This document shows positions 47,611 to 58,557 of a stretch of 64,000 nucleotides of DNA, piece by piece. The position numbers and the translations under genes are program-made. Source of the DNA: Gonatopus flavifemur (taxonomy: Eukaryota > Arthropoda > Insecta > Hymenoptera > Dryinidae); contig JAFFJZ010000001.1 of assembly GCA_018340375.1 (NCBI GenBank), positions 33,720,001 to 33,784,000 on the forward strand, read 5' to 3'. The notes beneath the pieces are model-generated. The model saw nothing but the letters and a program-made list of their open reading frames with translations. It had not been told where the DNA came from and made no database searches. Each line of letters begins with the position of its first letter. Position 1 is the stretch's first letter.

Positions 47611-50600
47611 CGGGTCTCAGAACCCCGGGTCTCAATTACGTAGAATCGGCGGGTTTGAAAGAACAACAAAAGAGTAGTGGCGGAGTGGCAGAACCGGCCG
47701 ACGAGAAAAATTTAACCAAGGCTTTCATCGCGGGTGAAAAATCGGCATCCACTTCTCCTCCGGTTGCAGCATCGAGTCAAGCAGAATCCAAAGTAGAGTA
47801 TCACGTTTTACCTCTTCCCGATGGATCAAAAATCATTGGTGGGGCAATTTATACCAAAGATGGAAAACTGTTGGATCAAAGTAGTCTCGGCCCAGAGGGC
47901 AGCAAAATCGAGGAAGGCAAGATTTATGGAAAGGACGGTAAACTTCTAAAGAAAGGAGATTTCGGTCCTCATGGGATTCATATTCATAATGGCACAATCG
48001 TTGGGAAAGATAGTAAACCATTGAATCAAGAAAATTTAGGTATAAGCGGGAATTCCATAAGAAATGGTCTTATTCACGGATCCGGGGGACGACCTGCGAA
48101 TCATTTTCTCTTGGGACCGGAACATTCCCAAGTCAAAGATGGAAAAATTGTCAATAAGAGTGGCAAACCAATCCCATTTTGTGCATTGAATGCGTACGGT
48201 ATGCACGTCAAAGAAGGTCTTATATTCACTAAAGATTCCAAACCCCTCAGCCAAGGATCGTTCGGAACTGACGATAATTATATTCTTGGGGGAATCGTTT
48301 GTAACAATAGTGGAAATCCATTGAATCAAATTGCTATCATACCGGATCAAACGTACGTGTGCGAAGGCTTGATATATGGAAAGGATGGCAAACCACTGGC
48401 AACTGGAAAATTAGGCCAAGACGCTTTGATAGCGGAAGGGAAAATTCATTCAAAAACTGGCACTCCGGTGAAGAATGAACCTTTCAGTTCTGATGGGTCT
48501 GTGATAAAAGATGGCATCGTTTATGCCAAGGATGGAAAATTCTTGTATCAAGGATCGCTTCTTCCTCAAGGAGCTCATCTGAAGGATGGTAAGGTGGTTG
48601 GAAAAGATGGGAAAGTTATAAAACACGCGTTCTTCAAACCAGATGGAAGTTTCATCAAAGATGGAATTATTCACGGTAAAGATGGTAGACCTCTCAGTCA
48701 AATTCCTTTAATCGCTGACGGAACTTTCATCGATGAAGGTGTGATTTATGATCAGAATGGCAAACCTTTGAATCAAAGTCTTTTCAAACCTGACAATCTC
48801 GTGATCAAGGATGGTATTATTTATAACGATAACGAAACTTTGTTGTTCAACGCGTTCCTCGGATCGAGCGGATTGACGGTGAAAGATGGACTGGTGCTTG
48901 GAAAAGATGGAAAACCCGTGAAACAAGAATCTTTCGGATCGAACGGGAGTTATATAAAAAAAGGTGTGATTTATGGAAAAAATGGCAAACCATTGAATCA
49001 AGATTCTCTGTTACCGGAAGGGGCGTCCATCAAAGATGGTAAAGTGTGTGGCAAAGATGGCAAACCGATTAAATTTTCATTCTTTAAGTCAGACGGAAGT
49101 TACATCAAAGATGGATTGGTTTATGGAAAAGATGGTAAACTTTTGAAATTGAATCCTACCCTTCCGGATGATAGTTACATCGCGAATGGAGTGATATTCG
49201 ATTGTTTGGGTAAACCTCTTAATAAAGATAAATTTGGATCCGATGGTTCGTACGTTTCCGGAGGATTGGTGTATAATAAGGATGGTAGAATCGTGGATAA
49301 AGGATCATTCGGACCTGACGGGAATATCATCATAGATGGATTGATTCTCGGAATCGACGGTAAATTCTTGACTCAAGACGACAAAGGACCAGATAATATA
49401 GCCGTCAAAGAAGGATTCGTCGTCGATAGTCAAGGAAATCCGAAAAACCAAGAATCTCTACTTCCCGACGGTTGTTACATTCGAGATGGAATAATTTATG
49501 ATAAAAATGGAAGTCCTTTGAAACAAGGAGCCTTCAAACTCAATGGTACGTACGTCAAAGATGGTTTAGTTTACAGTTGGGGGGGACAACTTTTGAATAC
49601 TGGTTCTCAATTGCCGAACGGTAGTTACATCGAAGATGGAAAAATATACGGTAAAGATGGACAACCATTGAATCATAGTTGTTTCGGAAGCGAAGGTGGA
49701 TTCGTTCAAAATGGTGTTATTTTTGGGAAAGATGGAAAACCTCTCGCACACGGCACGTTCGGTGGCGAAAGGAATTATATTCGAAATGGTTTAGTTTTCG
49801 ACTCCGATGGAAAGCCTTTGAATAGAAAACATACCGTCATCACCGTCTCTCTCGTTCGTTACGGTTTAGTTTACGGACAAGATGGAAAACCATTGAAATC
49901 TGGTAACTTTGACAACAATGGTAGTGTTATAAAGAATGGAAGAATATACGATTACAGCGGACAACCGCTGAATCAGAATAATTATGGAGACGGTGGGAAT
50001 TACATTAAAGATGGTTTGATATACGGAACCGACAGCAAACCTCTCACGAAAGGTCCATTGAGCCCAGAAACGAGTTATATAAAGAATGGAAAAGTATACG
50101 ACGCGAACAATCAATTGCTGACTCAAGAAGCTTTTGGTCCAGAGGGTCTGAAAGTGACGCAAGGCGTCATTGTGGACAAAAATGGCAAACCATTGAAAAA
50201 CGCAGCTTTCGACACCGAAGGCAGTATCGTCAAAGATGGAATCGTATGTAGTTCGAACGGCAAACCGTTGAGTAAAAGATTCACGGTGATAACCATCACT
50301 TTAGTTCGAAGAGGATTGATTTGCGATAAGGATGGGAAACCAGTCGTTCAAGCACCTTTCGGTACCGATGGCAGCGTAATCAGGAACGGCAAGATATACG
50401 ACAAAACGGGCAAACCTTTGAATCAAGAGATCTTCGGAGAGGAAGGAGCGTACGTGAAAGATGGCGTTATCTTTGGAAACGGTAATCAACCTCTAGACAG
50501 CGATTCTATTCTAGAGGATCTTAAAGTATTGGAACAAAGTGTATCAACATCCACGGCTGCTTCTGTTCCCGCTGCTGCCACCACCGCTACCAAAACGAAA

Positions 50601-52913
50601 AAAGCTACTTTAACCCCAACATCCATTCCAACGATCGTCAAAACCACCACCAAACAATCCGTAGTGAAGGATCAAGAAGGAGTGACTGAAAATATCGAAG
50701 AAAAAGTCGAAGATTTGACGCCTGGGGGCACCGGACAAGTAACTGTATCAACGCACGTTAATAAGGTGAAAAGAAAATGAAATTTGAAAAATAAATTTTA
50801 TAAAATGTAAAGTAATCGGTAATTTTTCAGATTCATGCATGTGTGTTTTGTTTTTTCATTCTTTGACGAATTGAGAATTAAGAATTTGTAAATGAATTAT
50901 TGAATTATGCTTGATTGATTATTTGAGACCTTAGTTACATTGTAGTCGTATTTAGGCAGAAGCGCCAGACGATGGTAGAACTCCGTATATGACAGCAACC
51001 GCTGTCACTACTCGAACAGCAACGATGCATGAGGATCTTGAAAAAAATCAAAAAACGAGCCAGGTTTGTATTATAATGTTGCTCTAAAGACTGAAGCTTC
51101 TTGCATCTTGCGATTTGAAAGTTTATTTGCTCATCGAAGCATTGTATTTTCATTTGCAAATACAAACGATATGAAGTTATTATCATTTTAGCTCTCATGC
51201 GCGTGCTATTAGTTTTTTTTATAATTTAATTCATTTGCATATTAGGTAGAGGAAAAGACCGTAGCGCATACAACCGCGACTAGTGCAACGAAACAAGAAC
51301 AACGTGTGGTAACGCAAGAAGTTAGGACGACCAGTCACGTACGTTCTGGCGAACAGGTAATGACATTGTTTCTATTCCTCAACATCTTGGATAACGCTTC
51401 GAATTGTTCGTCCAAGCATGGCTGTTGTTATCATTTATATCTGTACATAATTGTGAGAACATTCGTATTTCGTTTTATTATTATTATTATTATTATTTTT
51501 ACATGTGTAACGCCTTGGAATTTTACATTCACGCTTTGAGGTGTTTTTAATTTATCAAACATACATACAATCACGATACTTCGACTAATTTTTGAAGGAA
51601 CTTTTTTTTTCGCTCATTCACACTTTCTAATAAATCATTTATATCGAGTCATAATTCAATTCATCAGCCATGAAATCGATTCACATATCTTTTTTTGGTT
51701 CTCAAAACAAAACAAATATCATTAATTTTGGCGGCTTGGCTAACACGTTGCATGGCGTAGCTGTTTTCAAGAAGACTCAGTACGTCCAGTTCGAGCAGCG
51801 GTGATTCAGGTACACCCATCGACCTTGAAGACGATCAACAAGCTTTTTACAATCCATATAATGAGGTAAGATGCGAATGAGATGTGAATTGGTCTAGATT
51901 CTACAGTAATTTTTATCTTTATCATTCGATGAGTTATTATTTGAAATCAGTTAAATTCAATTCAGAAATGATTTTGGATTCATGATTTGATCGATTTTTC
52001 TCAAAACAAATTATAATGTTGAAACGTGTGTGAAATTGTCAATCAATTTTATGATAATCAACTAGAAGACGATCTTCCATAAGGTAAATATCGAGAAGAA
52101 TGAATTAATATATTCCGGTGGTTTCATTGTTCAACCCTCATTGTGTATATACGTGTTTCTAATAAGTACATTTGGCATAAATTAACAGTATCATAACTCA
52201 ACGTATGCACAGTTTTTTTTTTTATTTGAAAAAAAGAAACAATGCATGTCATGTGTTGTTGAAACAATTAATAAATAGCCTCGTTCCTGAAAAAATTCAT
52301 AAAATAGCAGAAGAAGAAGAAAGTTTATCGAATTGATTGATCAATTATGATTGCATGTTATTTAGGGTGATGTCGCAGCTATCTCTCCTACCGAAACGGT
52401 AACGGAAAAATCCGATCACAGTACCATACCCCCAGCGACAACGGTACCGTTAGTTGCGAAAAGTACTGAAACTAGAAAAGTAGCTCTGGAAAGCGAAGAT
52501 GGAAACTACAGTGCTACCGGAGAAATTGTTAGTTCTCAAACTATATCTAGTAAAACGCGTACCGTGGAAACTATTACGGTGAGTTATCCCCTTCTTTTTT
52601 TTATTTCCCAGATGAATGTGAGAAAATTGACTCTCCTCAGAAAATATTTTCTTCGTCCGAAGAGAGTTCTTTTGAATTTTGAATGAATTGTATTATCGCA
52701 TCAGAAATAGATTTGATTTGATTTTTCCTGCAGTATAAAACGGAAAGAGACGGTGTAGTAGAGACCCGCGTGGAGCAGAAGATTACCATTCAATCCGACG
52801 GCGATCCTATCGACCATGACAAAGCCTTAGCAGAAGCAATTCAGGAAGCAACAGCGATGAATCCTGACATGACTGTCGAAAAAATAGAAATTCAACAGCA
52901 AACAGCTCAGTAA
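32962..52913 (+). CDS. cora: coracle / protein 4.1 homologue, whole gene
   Basis: A membrane-cytoskeleton adaptor. In Drosophila the family member Coracle links septate-junction proteins such as neurexin IV to the cortex. Coding exons read from splice sites: 32962-33117, 39554-39701, 39830-40124, 40288-40626, 40698-40870, 43692-43831, 45739-45825, 46472-46708, optional 47061-50765, 50956-51063, 51246-51356, 51761-51865, 52366-52578, 52734-52913. All junctions have AG/GT and keep frame. The short form is 763 aa. The FERM domain covers about residues 34-310, then the FERM-adjacent segment ([20 protein letters not shown]), a Lys-rich linker and the 4.1 C-terminal domain ending QQTAQ. The ATG at 32962 is chosen because it follows the acceptor at 32946 and opens the frame into the FERM fold. 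The spectrin-actin-binding segment of vertebrate 4.1R is not seen. Confidence 0.93.
34731..34960. repeat. MITE family M3 copy b
   Basis: A 230-bp element with ends CACAGAGAAAAGTTTATATT and AATTTTTACTGTG. It has the same length as, and is nearly identical to, 2048-2277. TA follows the right end; the left flank is TG. It lies in the first coding intron of coracle. Confidence 0.9.
35634..35866. repeat. interspersed repeat M17 copy b
   Basis: GATGTCTATACTGATACTGG through GATATCCGTAACAGGAAAAA to GAGTGTAACAAAGTC. It is closely similar to 14094-14310, with a short extra segment repeating the TACTGGAAA motif. Confidence 0.75.
39554..40870 (+). CDS. cora: coracle exons 2-5: FERM domain and FERM-adjacent region
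   Basis: Exons 39554-39701, 39830-40124, 40288-40626 and 40698-40870, with introns of only 70-165 bp. They encode the F1 lobe ([37 protein letters not shown]), the F2 lobe ([51 protein letters not shown]) and the F3 lobe ([59 protein letters not shown]). The FERM-adjacent [20 protein letters not shown] and [14 protein letters not shown] follow. The phases (1, 2, 2, 1) are consistent across all junctions. These residues make the 4.1 family assignment secure. Confidence 0.95.
41175..42426. mobile_element. non-autonomous piggyBac-like element with TTAA duplications
   Basis: A 1252-bp element. TTAA (41171-41174) precedes CCCTAGAAGTACAAACC, and GGTTTGAAGTTCTAGGG precedes TTAA (42427-42430). CCCTAG ends at TTAA are the hallmark of piggyBac. 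Just inside the ends, GGGGTA-rich mirrored motifs recur (CGGGGTAAAATC near 41220, GGGGTAGATATCTACCCC near 42390). No transposase frame survives. The middle (about 41730-41985) has TGCAGTTGA, CAGTGA and GAATATTCACTG repeats that may be a further nested insertion. Confidence 0.85.
42536..43581. repeat. 1-kb CACTGAGAG-ended element in a coracle intron
   Basis: Ends are CACTGAGAGAAAAGT and ACTTTTCTTCTCTCAGTG, with AG on both sides. The flanks (TGTATCTCACGCA at the left, CGAGATACATTTGAGA at the right) mirror each other, so the element lies in the centre of another palindrome. A tRNA-like segment lies inside (43150-43238). The 60-codon + frame at 42935-43117 is not supported as a gene. Confidence 0.75.
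43150..43238 (+). tRNA. tRNA-derived relic (pseudo-tRNA or SINE head)
   Basis: GTGTCTTGAGTGATAGAATT resembles the pol III A box and D arm of a tRNA (the usual form is GGTCTAGTGGTTAGAATT). GTGTTCAATTCTCG about 50 bp later resembles the B box and T arm. A run of T follows near 43246. Stem pairing is poor, so this is not a functional tRNA. It could be a decayed tRNA or the head of a SINE. Confidence 0.35.
43692..46708 (+). CDS. cora: coracle exons 6-8: linker region
   Basis: Exon 43692-43831 encodes [20 protein letters not shown] and a Pro/Met-rich acidic tail ending KKQKDK. Exon 45739-45825 encodes a 29-residue Ser/Thr-rich segment ([20 protein letters not shown]). Exon 46472-46708 encodes [20 protein letters not shown], then a Lys/Glu/Asp-rich, probably disordered stretch ending KKEKIK. 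All have GT donors (GTGAGT, GTACAG, GTAAGT), and the last two exons are phase 0 at both ends. A 26-bp AG microsatellite (about 46089-46114) lies in the intron before the last of them. Confidence 0.85.
43832..45738 (+). other. coracle intron with one TA-flanked MITE
   Basis: A 1.9-kb AT-rich intron. The MITE at 44523-44925 is its only recognised content. Confidence 0.6.
44523..44925. repeat. 403-bp MITE, family M22, TA target
   Basis: Ends are CACTGTAAAGATTA and TAATTCTTTGACAGTG, with TA on both sides (44521-44522, 44926-44927). Mirrored AAAATTCGGAAA / TTTTCTGAATATTC words lie inside. The + frame 44558-44758 is inside it and not a gene. Confidence 0.75.
46089..46114. repeat. AG dinucleotide microsatellite
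   Basis: About 13 uninterrupted AG units in a coracle intron. It creates an Arg-Glu run in the 96-codon + frame at 45898-46188, which is not a gene. Confidence 0.9.
47061..50765 (+). CDS. cora: coracle giant repeat exon (36 x 25-residue repeats)
   Basis: The acceptor TTCAACATCAAG ends at 47060. Upstream in-frame codons belong to the intron. It opens with [20 protein letters not shown], a Lys-rich head, then a Gln-rich run (about 47205-47285), a [19 protein letters not shown] segment and an Ala run (47578-47610). From 47823 to 50519 there are 36 contiguous units of 25 residues, one of 24. The consensus is G-S-x-I-x-D-G-x-I-Y-x-K-D-G-K-P-L-x-x-x-x-F-G-x-D. A Thr/Ala-rich tail ends VSTHVNK. An in-phase donor AAG/GTGAAA at 50766 would splice to 50956 (cassette, isoform about 1998 aa). 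If unused, the frame stops at 50778-50780 and AATAAA follows (alternative last exon, 1764 aa). The donor lacks the +5 G, so regulated use is plausible. The repeat spacing suggests a beta-solenoid (inference). Confidence 0.88.
50790..50795 (+). terminator. candidate alternative polyadenylation signal
   Basis: AATAAA lies 10 bases after the TGA that closes the giant exon frame. It would give a very short 3' UTR if the exon is used as a terminal exon. In an AT-rich intron such a hexamer can also occur by chance. Confidence 0.35.
50956..52913 (+). CDS. cora: coracle last five exons: 4.1 C-terminal domain
   Basis: Exons 50956-51063, 51246-51356, 51761-51865, 52366-52578 and 52734-52913, all phase 0. 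They encode [59 protein letters not shown], the segment around [20 protein letters not shown] with [16 protein letters not shown], and the conserved end [20 protein letters not shown] through [20 protein letters not shown] to the stop. For the third exon, the acceptor GGCGTAG ending at 51760 is chosen because it alone gives phase 0; AG choices at 51771 or 51774 break the frame. As the phases all match, any of the middle exons could be skipped without a frameshift. Confidence 0.9.
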
Positions 52914-55900
52914 CTAATTGTTTAAACTAATTAATTAAGTTGACGGTAGGGCACTCTCCGATGAAAGAGAAGAAAATATTTAAATCATCAGTTTTCAAAA
53001 CTTTGAAGGATGAAATGTATTCCTAAAGGGTTGGAGCGTTTGGAAAATGCGCGACAAATCCATGGACTGATTATTATCGATAATCAATTCACAATATTGT
53101 TCCATAAACAAATGTTCTTCTATATCCTCACTCTTTTTCTTTTTTGCAATTTTCATTTTATCTAAATAAATTAGTATCTTGCCAAAATATTCGAGCTTAA
53201 TATTGATCGAAAATTCATACCCACTAAACAAATTGTGTGGCATGAAATTGGCCCATCGTGTTCACATTGAATTTATTGAAAAAATCGTTTATCAATTGAC
53301 ATACGTAGTATGTTATAAAAATCTATATTCAAAAAATATATATTTACATGTGGACGAGTAATACTTGAAGAAATAAAAGTTGAAAATCAGTAAATGTTTG
53401 TTACATAAATCTGAAGTTGAAATTGAGTGTCCTACAATTGAAAATATTTGGGAAAAAAATATACAATAATTTTCATGCAATTGAAATTTGAATATACGTT
53501 TCAATGTGAGAATTATCTTTTGCATGGAAAGAAAAAAAACAATTGCTGTGACTTCAAATCGAAAAGTTTATAATATATAATGTACACAGTTTGATAATTA
53601 TAAATACCAGGAGCATTTTGTTTATCAAGATCATAGTCATCGTTTTTTATATTTACAATGAAACTTATTTTCTTTAATTTGAGATAAAGTTCGAGAGTAG
53701 GGATTGAGGGAGGGTGTCATAAAAAATTGTATTTAACGGGCCTCGAATCAAGTATCGTCTGTCTTTCCAATGTGGCACGTTGTCTCTTCAAAAAAAGACG
53801 TACGATGCAATGCTCAAAGATAATTCCAACTTTTATTGTTCTGTTTTTTTTTTCTCATTATTTCAATCAATTATCGCTCAAGAACAAATGATTAAAGAGA
53901 AAAAGGTTTAAACGATTTTGAAAGGAATACCAATGCGGAATGCATAAATCATATTTGAGTTTCGTTAGTTTCGATACGTGAGTTTTTATCAAAACCTTGA
54001 AAGAAAGAAATCATTCACATTTCAATTCCATAGACTCCAAATGTACCGTTATCCAACCAAAAGGGCTAAGGAAGATCCATGCATTTTGAAACAATCTGTA
54101 CACATTTCGTTGTAATGCTTAATTGCAATGAGGTTAGCTTTCTTGCAAGAATATTTGTATAGTTCGATTAATTTGTATGTTATACCCCTTTTAGTATTAT
54201 AAGAAAACATGTAAGATTTATCGTGCGGCGAAGTCAGAGGTGTCTAAATATAAAAGATATAAATAAAATTAATGGAAATCATCAAAGTTTCCTAAAATTA
54301 AATGAACAAAAATGACAAAAAAATAAAGAATGCATTTAATGATTAACATTATCTGTTGCTTAAAGAAAAAAAATTTATATATATATATATATAAATATAT
54401 ATGAATAATCTTTCTCTTATTCTGGAAACTATGTAGATTTCCTTCAATTGTATACTTGAGAATAATTATAATATAATTGATATTCATTGATGATTCATAG
54501 AATATATAAATTATCTATAATCAATACCAACAGCAATGAAGCATTGGTCAGCGTATATGTCTAAATTTAGCTATAGCTTGGGTAGTTATAGAACTACAAT
54601 TTTTATATAAAGTTTTCATAAGTTTAATATAAAATCTTTCAACATTTGTTTATTTAATTTTCTATTTATATGACAAATCTCTCATCCGGTGTATAAATTC
54701 ATTTGTTCTATTACAAACTACAGTTCTAAAATATAAGTTCATTTTATATTGTCAGAATGCTGAAGTTCAATGGACGAAAAAGCTTCAACGAGAAATTGAA
54801 ATTATAAATGTGCTTACGCTCATGAAAATTATGAAAGTAATTTTAGTTAATAAATGAAATGTTTTCTCAACATATTTTATTGTTTATAAAGAATATTTTT
54901 TTATTTATTTTTAGATTTATGTGAGAATCGATCCTGCATATAGTTTAATTTTAATACGTTTTTGTTACATGAAAGAATATTTGAATATTATATACATATT
55001 ATTTTTCTTCTTTTTCATCGTCATCGTATAAGATTGTTGAAACAGTGAATTAACATTCGTACTTTGACTTGTTCGAAGGAGAATTTAGTTTTTCAATTGG
55101 TCCTTTCATTCAAATCACGTAACGCTTTGTTTCAAACGTATGTCTCATTTTGACTGCATTCATTTTCAACGACGTAACGTATCGGAAGTTTTATTTAAAT
55201 TTGAATTTCTTTATATATTTTTCAAAATTGAATCTTCTAGAAACGAATATTATTGAATGAAATTCTATACTTTATATATTGTATCTAACATTCCACGCTT
55301 TTGATAGTTATTAACATTTGTGTATCATAAAATTATTTTTCACATTTTTGAATATTGTTTATATTTATAATTCAGCTTCTTGTAGAATTATAATCTTCAA
55401 TTACCATAGTTTAAAGCGAAAAGATATTCCTTTGTATGGGAGTATGAAAAGAGAAAAATCATTTTTTATCGAAAAATTTCACTACCATACGAAGTGATAT
55501 GGTGTCTTTTCGAAAACAATTTTTGTAAGGATCTTCAAGCAGCGTACAAATGTAGTTTGTAAGTTTGTATTTTCGTACATTATCTTCTTTTCTTTATGCA
55601 CTAATAATATTGAAATGTTGAATAACAGTATATACTTAACGAAGTATAATAATAATCACCATATTAATAACGATAATAATAAGAGTGTACTAAAAAAAGA
55701 AAAAAAAATCTTGCCCCTCGATCGCCTACTTTTGTACGAGAGTTTGAAAGTCCATAATTTCGCGGCAATATAATTTTTGGTAACGCATTATATTTCGAAT
55801 TATTGAAAAACTTATTTTTTGTGCTATTAATTTCGATCGCATGAGATGTCTCATATTTTAGAAAATTTCATTTAAGTCATATATGAAATAGAGAACACTA

Positions 55901-56257
55901 TTAATATTACCTTGTATACACCACGCATCATCGATTATTATACTTCAATGTAGCACCTCGTAGTGCTCGAACAAAAGTTGTATAAAAGCAAGTACTGTAA
56001 TTAAAACCTCAAATATTTTTTTTACATAGCTTTATTTCAATCAAACCATTTTATGCAAAATTCAGTCAGCTCACAATATTTTATAATAGTTGAATGATGG
56101 AATATGATTTTTGGAAATGATTTTTCTTTTACAATTTAATAATCATGTGATTGGTTCGCTCGATGATTTATCTTTATAAGATGTTTCGGCATGCGAGTCT
56201 GATCGTACGTTATATGTTATCAATAACATCAATAATATGATTGTTGAGCAATTTGAA
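52914..56257. other. coracle 3' UTR and convergent intergenic region
   Basis: AT-rich, without a supported gene. Several AATAAA hexamers follow the coracle stop on + (for example near 53164 and 53371), so the 3' UTR end cannot be fixed. An AT microsatellite lies at about 54376-54405. PPP1R42 on - ends at 56258, so the two genes converge. Confidence 0.5.
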
Positions 56258-57750
56258 TTAGATTTGTGGCAAAGATATTTGTTTGCTGCTTTCAGAAATT
56301 TTATGTTTCTTTACATTCTTCCAAAACGGTCTTGGCGTAATATGATTATTTTTCAAACATTCTATAGCAGGAACTAAAAGAGTGAAATCGGTTTCAATAA
56401 GAATGTGTATAAATATTTTGTTTAAGTTCTAGAATTCCAGTAATTTCAAGGCCTTTGTCAACGAAGTAACGATATCAGTGGACTAACATTATATACTTAA
56501 CGAAGTGTTGTATCTGAATACCTGATTTCCAAGGTGGGAATGCCTGTGGTTTTGATTCTCCTGGCGTTGACAAAACTGTGACAGAGAATTTAGGAGCAGA
56601 ATTTTGAAATATCGCTTTAGAGATAGATCGTCGAATGGCAGGGGGTAAGTTCAAAGAATCTGTAATTTAAATAAAACATCCTAGTTCTATCTGAATATTC
56701 AATTGTGTATATGAAATGATATATAAAGTGATACTTGTTATGTCGTCGTTCAATCGTAGTTCATGCTTTTCCTTCGTTCGATGAAGATATTTTTCCATTT
56801 GAAATCTTTTCATGAAAATACGGCACACTTCGTTGATAGGTTTTCCATCTAAATTCTCTGGAACATAATTTTTGTTTTTGTTTCATTATCCCGAGGACAT
56901 CATCATCGAGGCAGCACAATTAACGTACCTAAAGTATCGGTATTTGCAATCAGATTTTCCCTATATCTGTAACATTGCGTAACAGGATTGCCTTGCAAAA
57001 ATAAATCTTTCAATCGTATCAACGAATTAACAGTCTCTGTCAATTCTTCTATATCGTTAATCGAATTATTTCTGGCATCCAAAGTGTGTAACCTCTGAAA
57101 ATTACTTAGATCTTTCAAAGATGTCATCTTATTATTCGATACGTTTAATGTCTCCAAACACTCCTGAGGGAAAAATGATGAGCGTTAGGGGAGAAGCATG
57201 AAGATACACTCGGTTTAATGAGAAGATTATAATTACGGATAACGCATTGGCACTTCGTGGTTCAAAATACAACATTTCGCCAGGAGAAATGTTTTGATTT
57301 TCTATGTGCAGCTCGGTTAGATTTTCCAACTTTTCTAAACCCTCGATGACGTTGATATTATTATGACCTAAATACAATTTTTTCAAATTCCTAAGAGAGC
57401 TCAGACCTTCGATTTTCCTAATTGCATTGTGTTGTAAATATAGATGCGTTACGTGTATCGCGAATTGCAAATTTTCTATCTTGGATATTTCATTATTTTG
57501 CAGATACACGACTTTTAAATTTTTACAAGCATCAATATTATCCTAGAAATGAAAAAAAAACACACACATGAAAATTAAAGAGTTTTGAAATAGAAGTGTA
57601 TTTTTGACTTACAATCTTTGTTATACCCAAATCATTCATATATAGATGAGTCAACTTCCATAATTGACAATCCACGTTTTTTCCATGAGAAGATTTCTTC
57701 ATTTTCAATTCAGACTTTTTTTTAATATATTTCTCATTCAAAACAACCAT
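56258..57750 (-). CDS. PPP1R42: PPP1R42-like leucine-rich-repeat protein
   Basis: Six exons on -: 57750-57613, 57542-57237, 57163-56929, 56857-56735, 56659-56522 and 56373-56258, all with AG/GT and continuous frame, giving 351 aa. Residues 30-235 hold SDS22-like leucine-rich repeats (LWKLTHLYMNDLGIT, LKVVYLQNNEISKIENL, VTHLYLQHNAIRKIEGL, LKKLYLGHNNINVIEGL, LTELHIENQ), then FEPRSANALSECLETLNVSN, a further repeat and a cap region with LQGNPV and ENLDGKPI. The C-terminus is Lys-rich with PRPFWKNVKKHK. In vertebrates PPP1R42 (LRRC67, TLLR) binds protein phosphatase 1 and sits at the microtubule-organising centre, mainly in testis and ciliated cells. The start at 57750 (MVVLNEKY) aligns in position with the family start; two upstream in-frame Met codons, the furthest at 57792, could extend it. 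Confidence 0.88.
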
Positions 57751-58557
57751 GATTTTATGAATGAAAAACATTGGTTTTCCCATGAAGTTCATTGATCAAA
57801 CTTGTCGCGGCATAATCGAACGTGATATCACGTGACATGTTTCCAGGGCAACCAACTTGAGTTTTTCCATTTTTTACCCCAGGCTTCTGTCCCGTGGACC
57901 GAAATTTTTTGGGGGATTCTGGTGAATTCACTCTCCACGAACCAATGTGATCTTCGGTTTCCATTCCAGTTCAGCCTTAAAGTTCACGTAAACAGTAACT
58001 TACGAATTGTAAAGTCTCAGTGTCCCGAATAGCCGTTGTCCTTGAAGTGCGAAGTGAAATAGACCGAAATTCGGGACAATGACTATTCACCCAATTAGCC
58101 TATAAGAATTTTAAATGAATTCTGGAAAAAGGAACTCTCTGAGAACTCTTTTAGAATACAAAGAGTTTTTAAGGGTGTCTCCTGGTCGGTCGATTTTTTC
58201 TCTAGAAAAATACTCGATTGTTTCAACCGTTTCACGTCATTAATATCCAATTAATTAATATTCATTGTTCTTTGAATCAAAATTCAGAATAAATCAGAGA
58301 AGCCGGCTCTGATCTGAAAATAATTGTATATGGGTTATATTTGTTATATCAAAGAAACAGAATAGAAGTTCCATTAGTATTGCCCGATAACGAAATTTCG
58401 TTTTAATTTTTCATGAGGATTTAGTTCAACAACAAACAGACCAGACCCAGATTGTTTGAATGGTTCTGAACCTTTTGATAGAGCTTTTAGTAGGAAACTG
58501 ACCAATGTCCAATCAAAAGATACCTTTAAGCGTGCTTTTGTCTCAAAGTGGTCTTTT
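57751..58557. other. intergenic / 5' flank of PPP1R42
   Basis: Opposed short frames at 57755-57964 (-) and 57832-58032 (+). The first lies just upstream of PPP1R42 in a different frame, with no splice site joining it convincingly. It may be 5' UTR. Confidence 0.4.

Noticed and set aside
47056..50489. Minus-strand frames opposite the giant exon (for example 48036-48350, 48708-49001, 49866-50162)
   Set aside because: They mirror the repetitive codon pattern of the + strand exon (Gly/Lys/Asp codons read backwards) and have no splice context.
51772..51865. Acceptors at 51771 or 51774 for the 51761 coracle exon
   Set aside because: From the phase-0 upstream donor, both would shift the frame (a stop follows soon after). 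The AG at 51760 keeps it open.
57755..57964. 69-codon frame on - as the first exon of PPP1R42
   Set aside because: It is in a different frame from the family-like start at 57750, and no donor/acceptor pair joins them convincingly.
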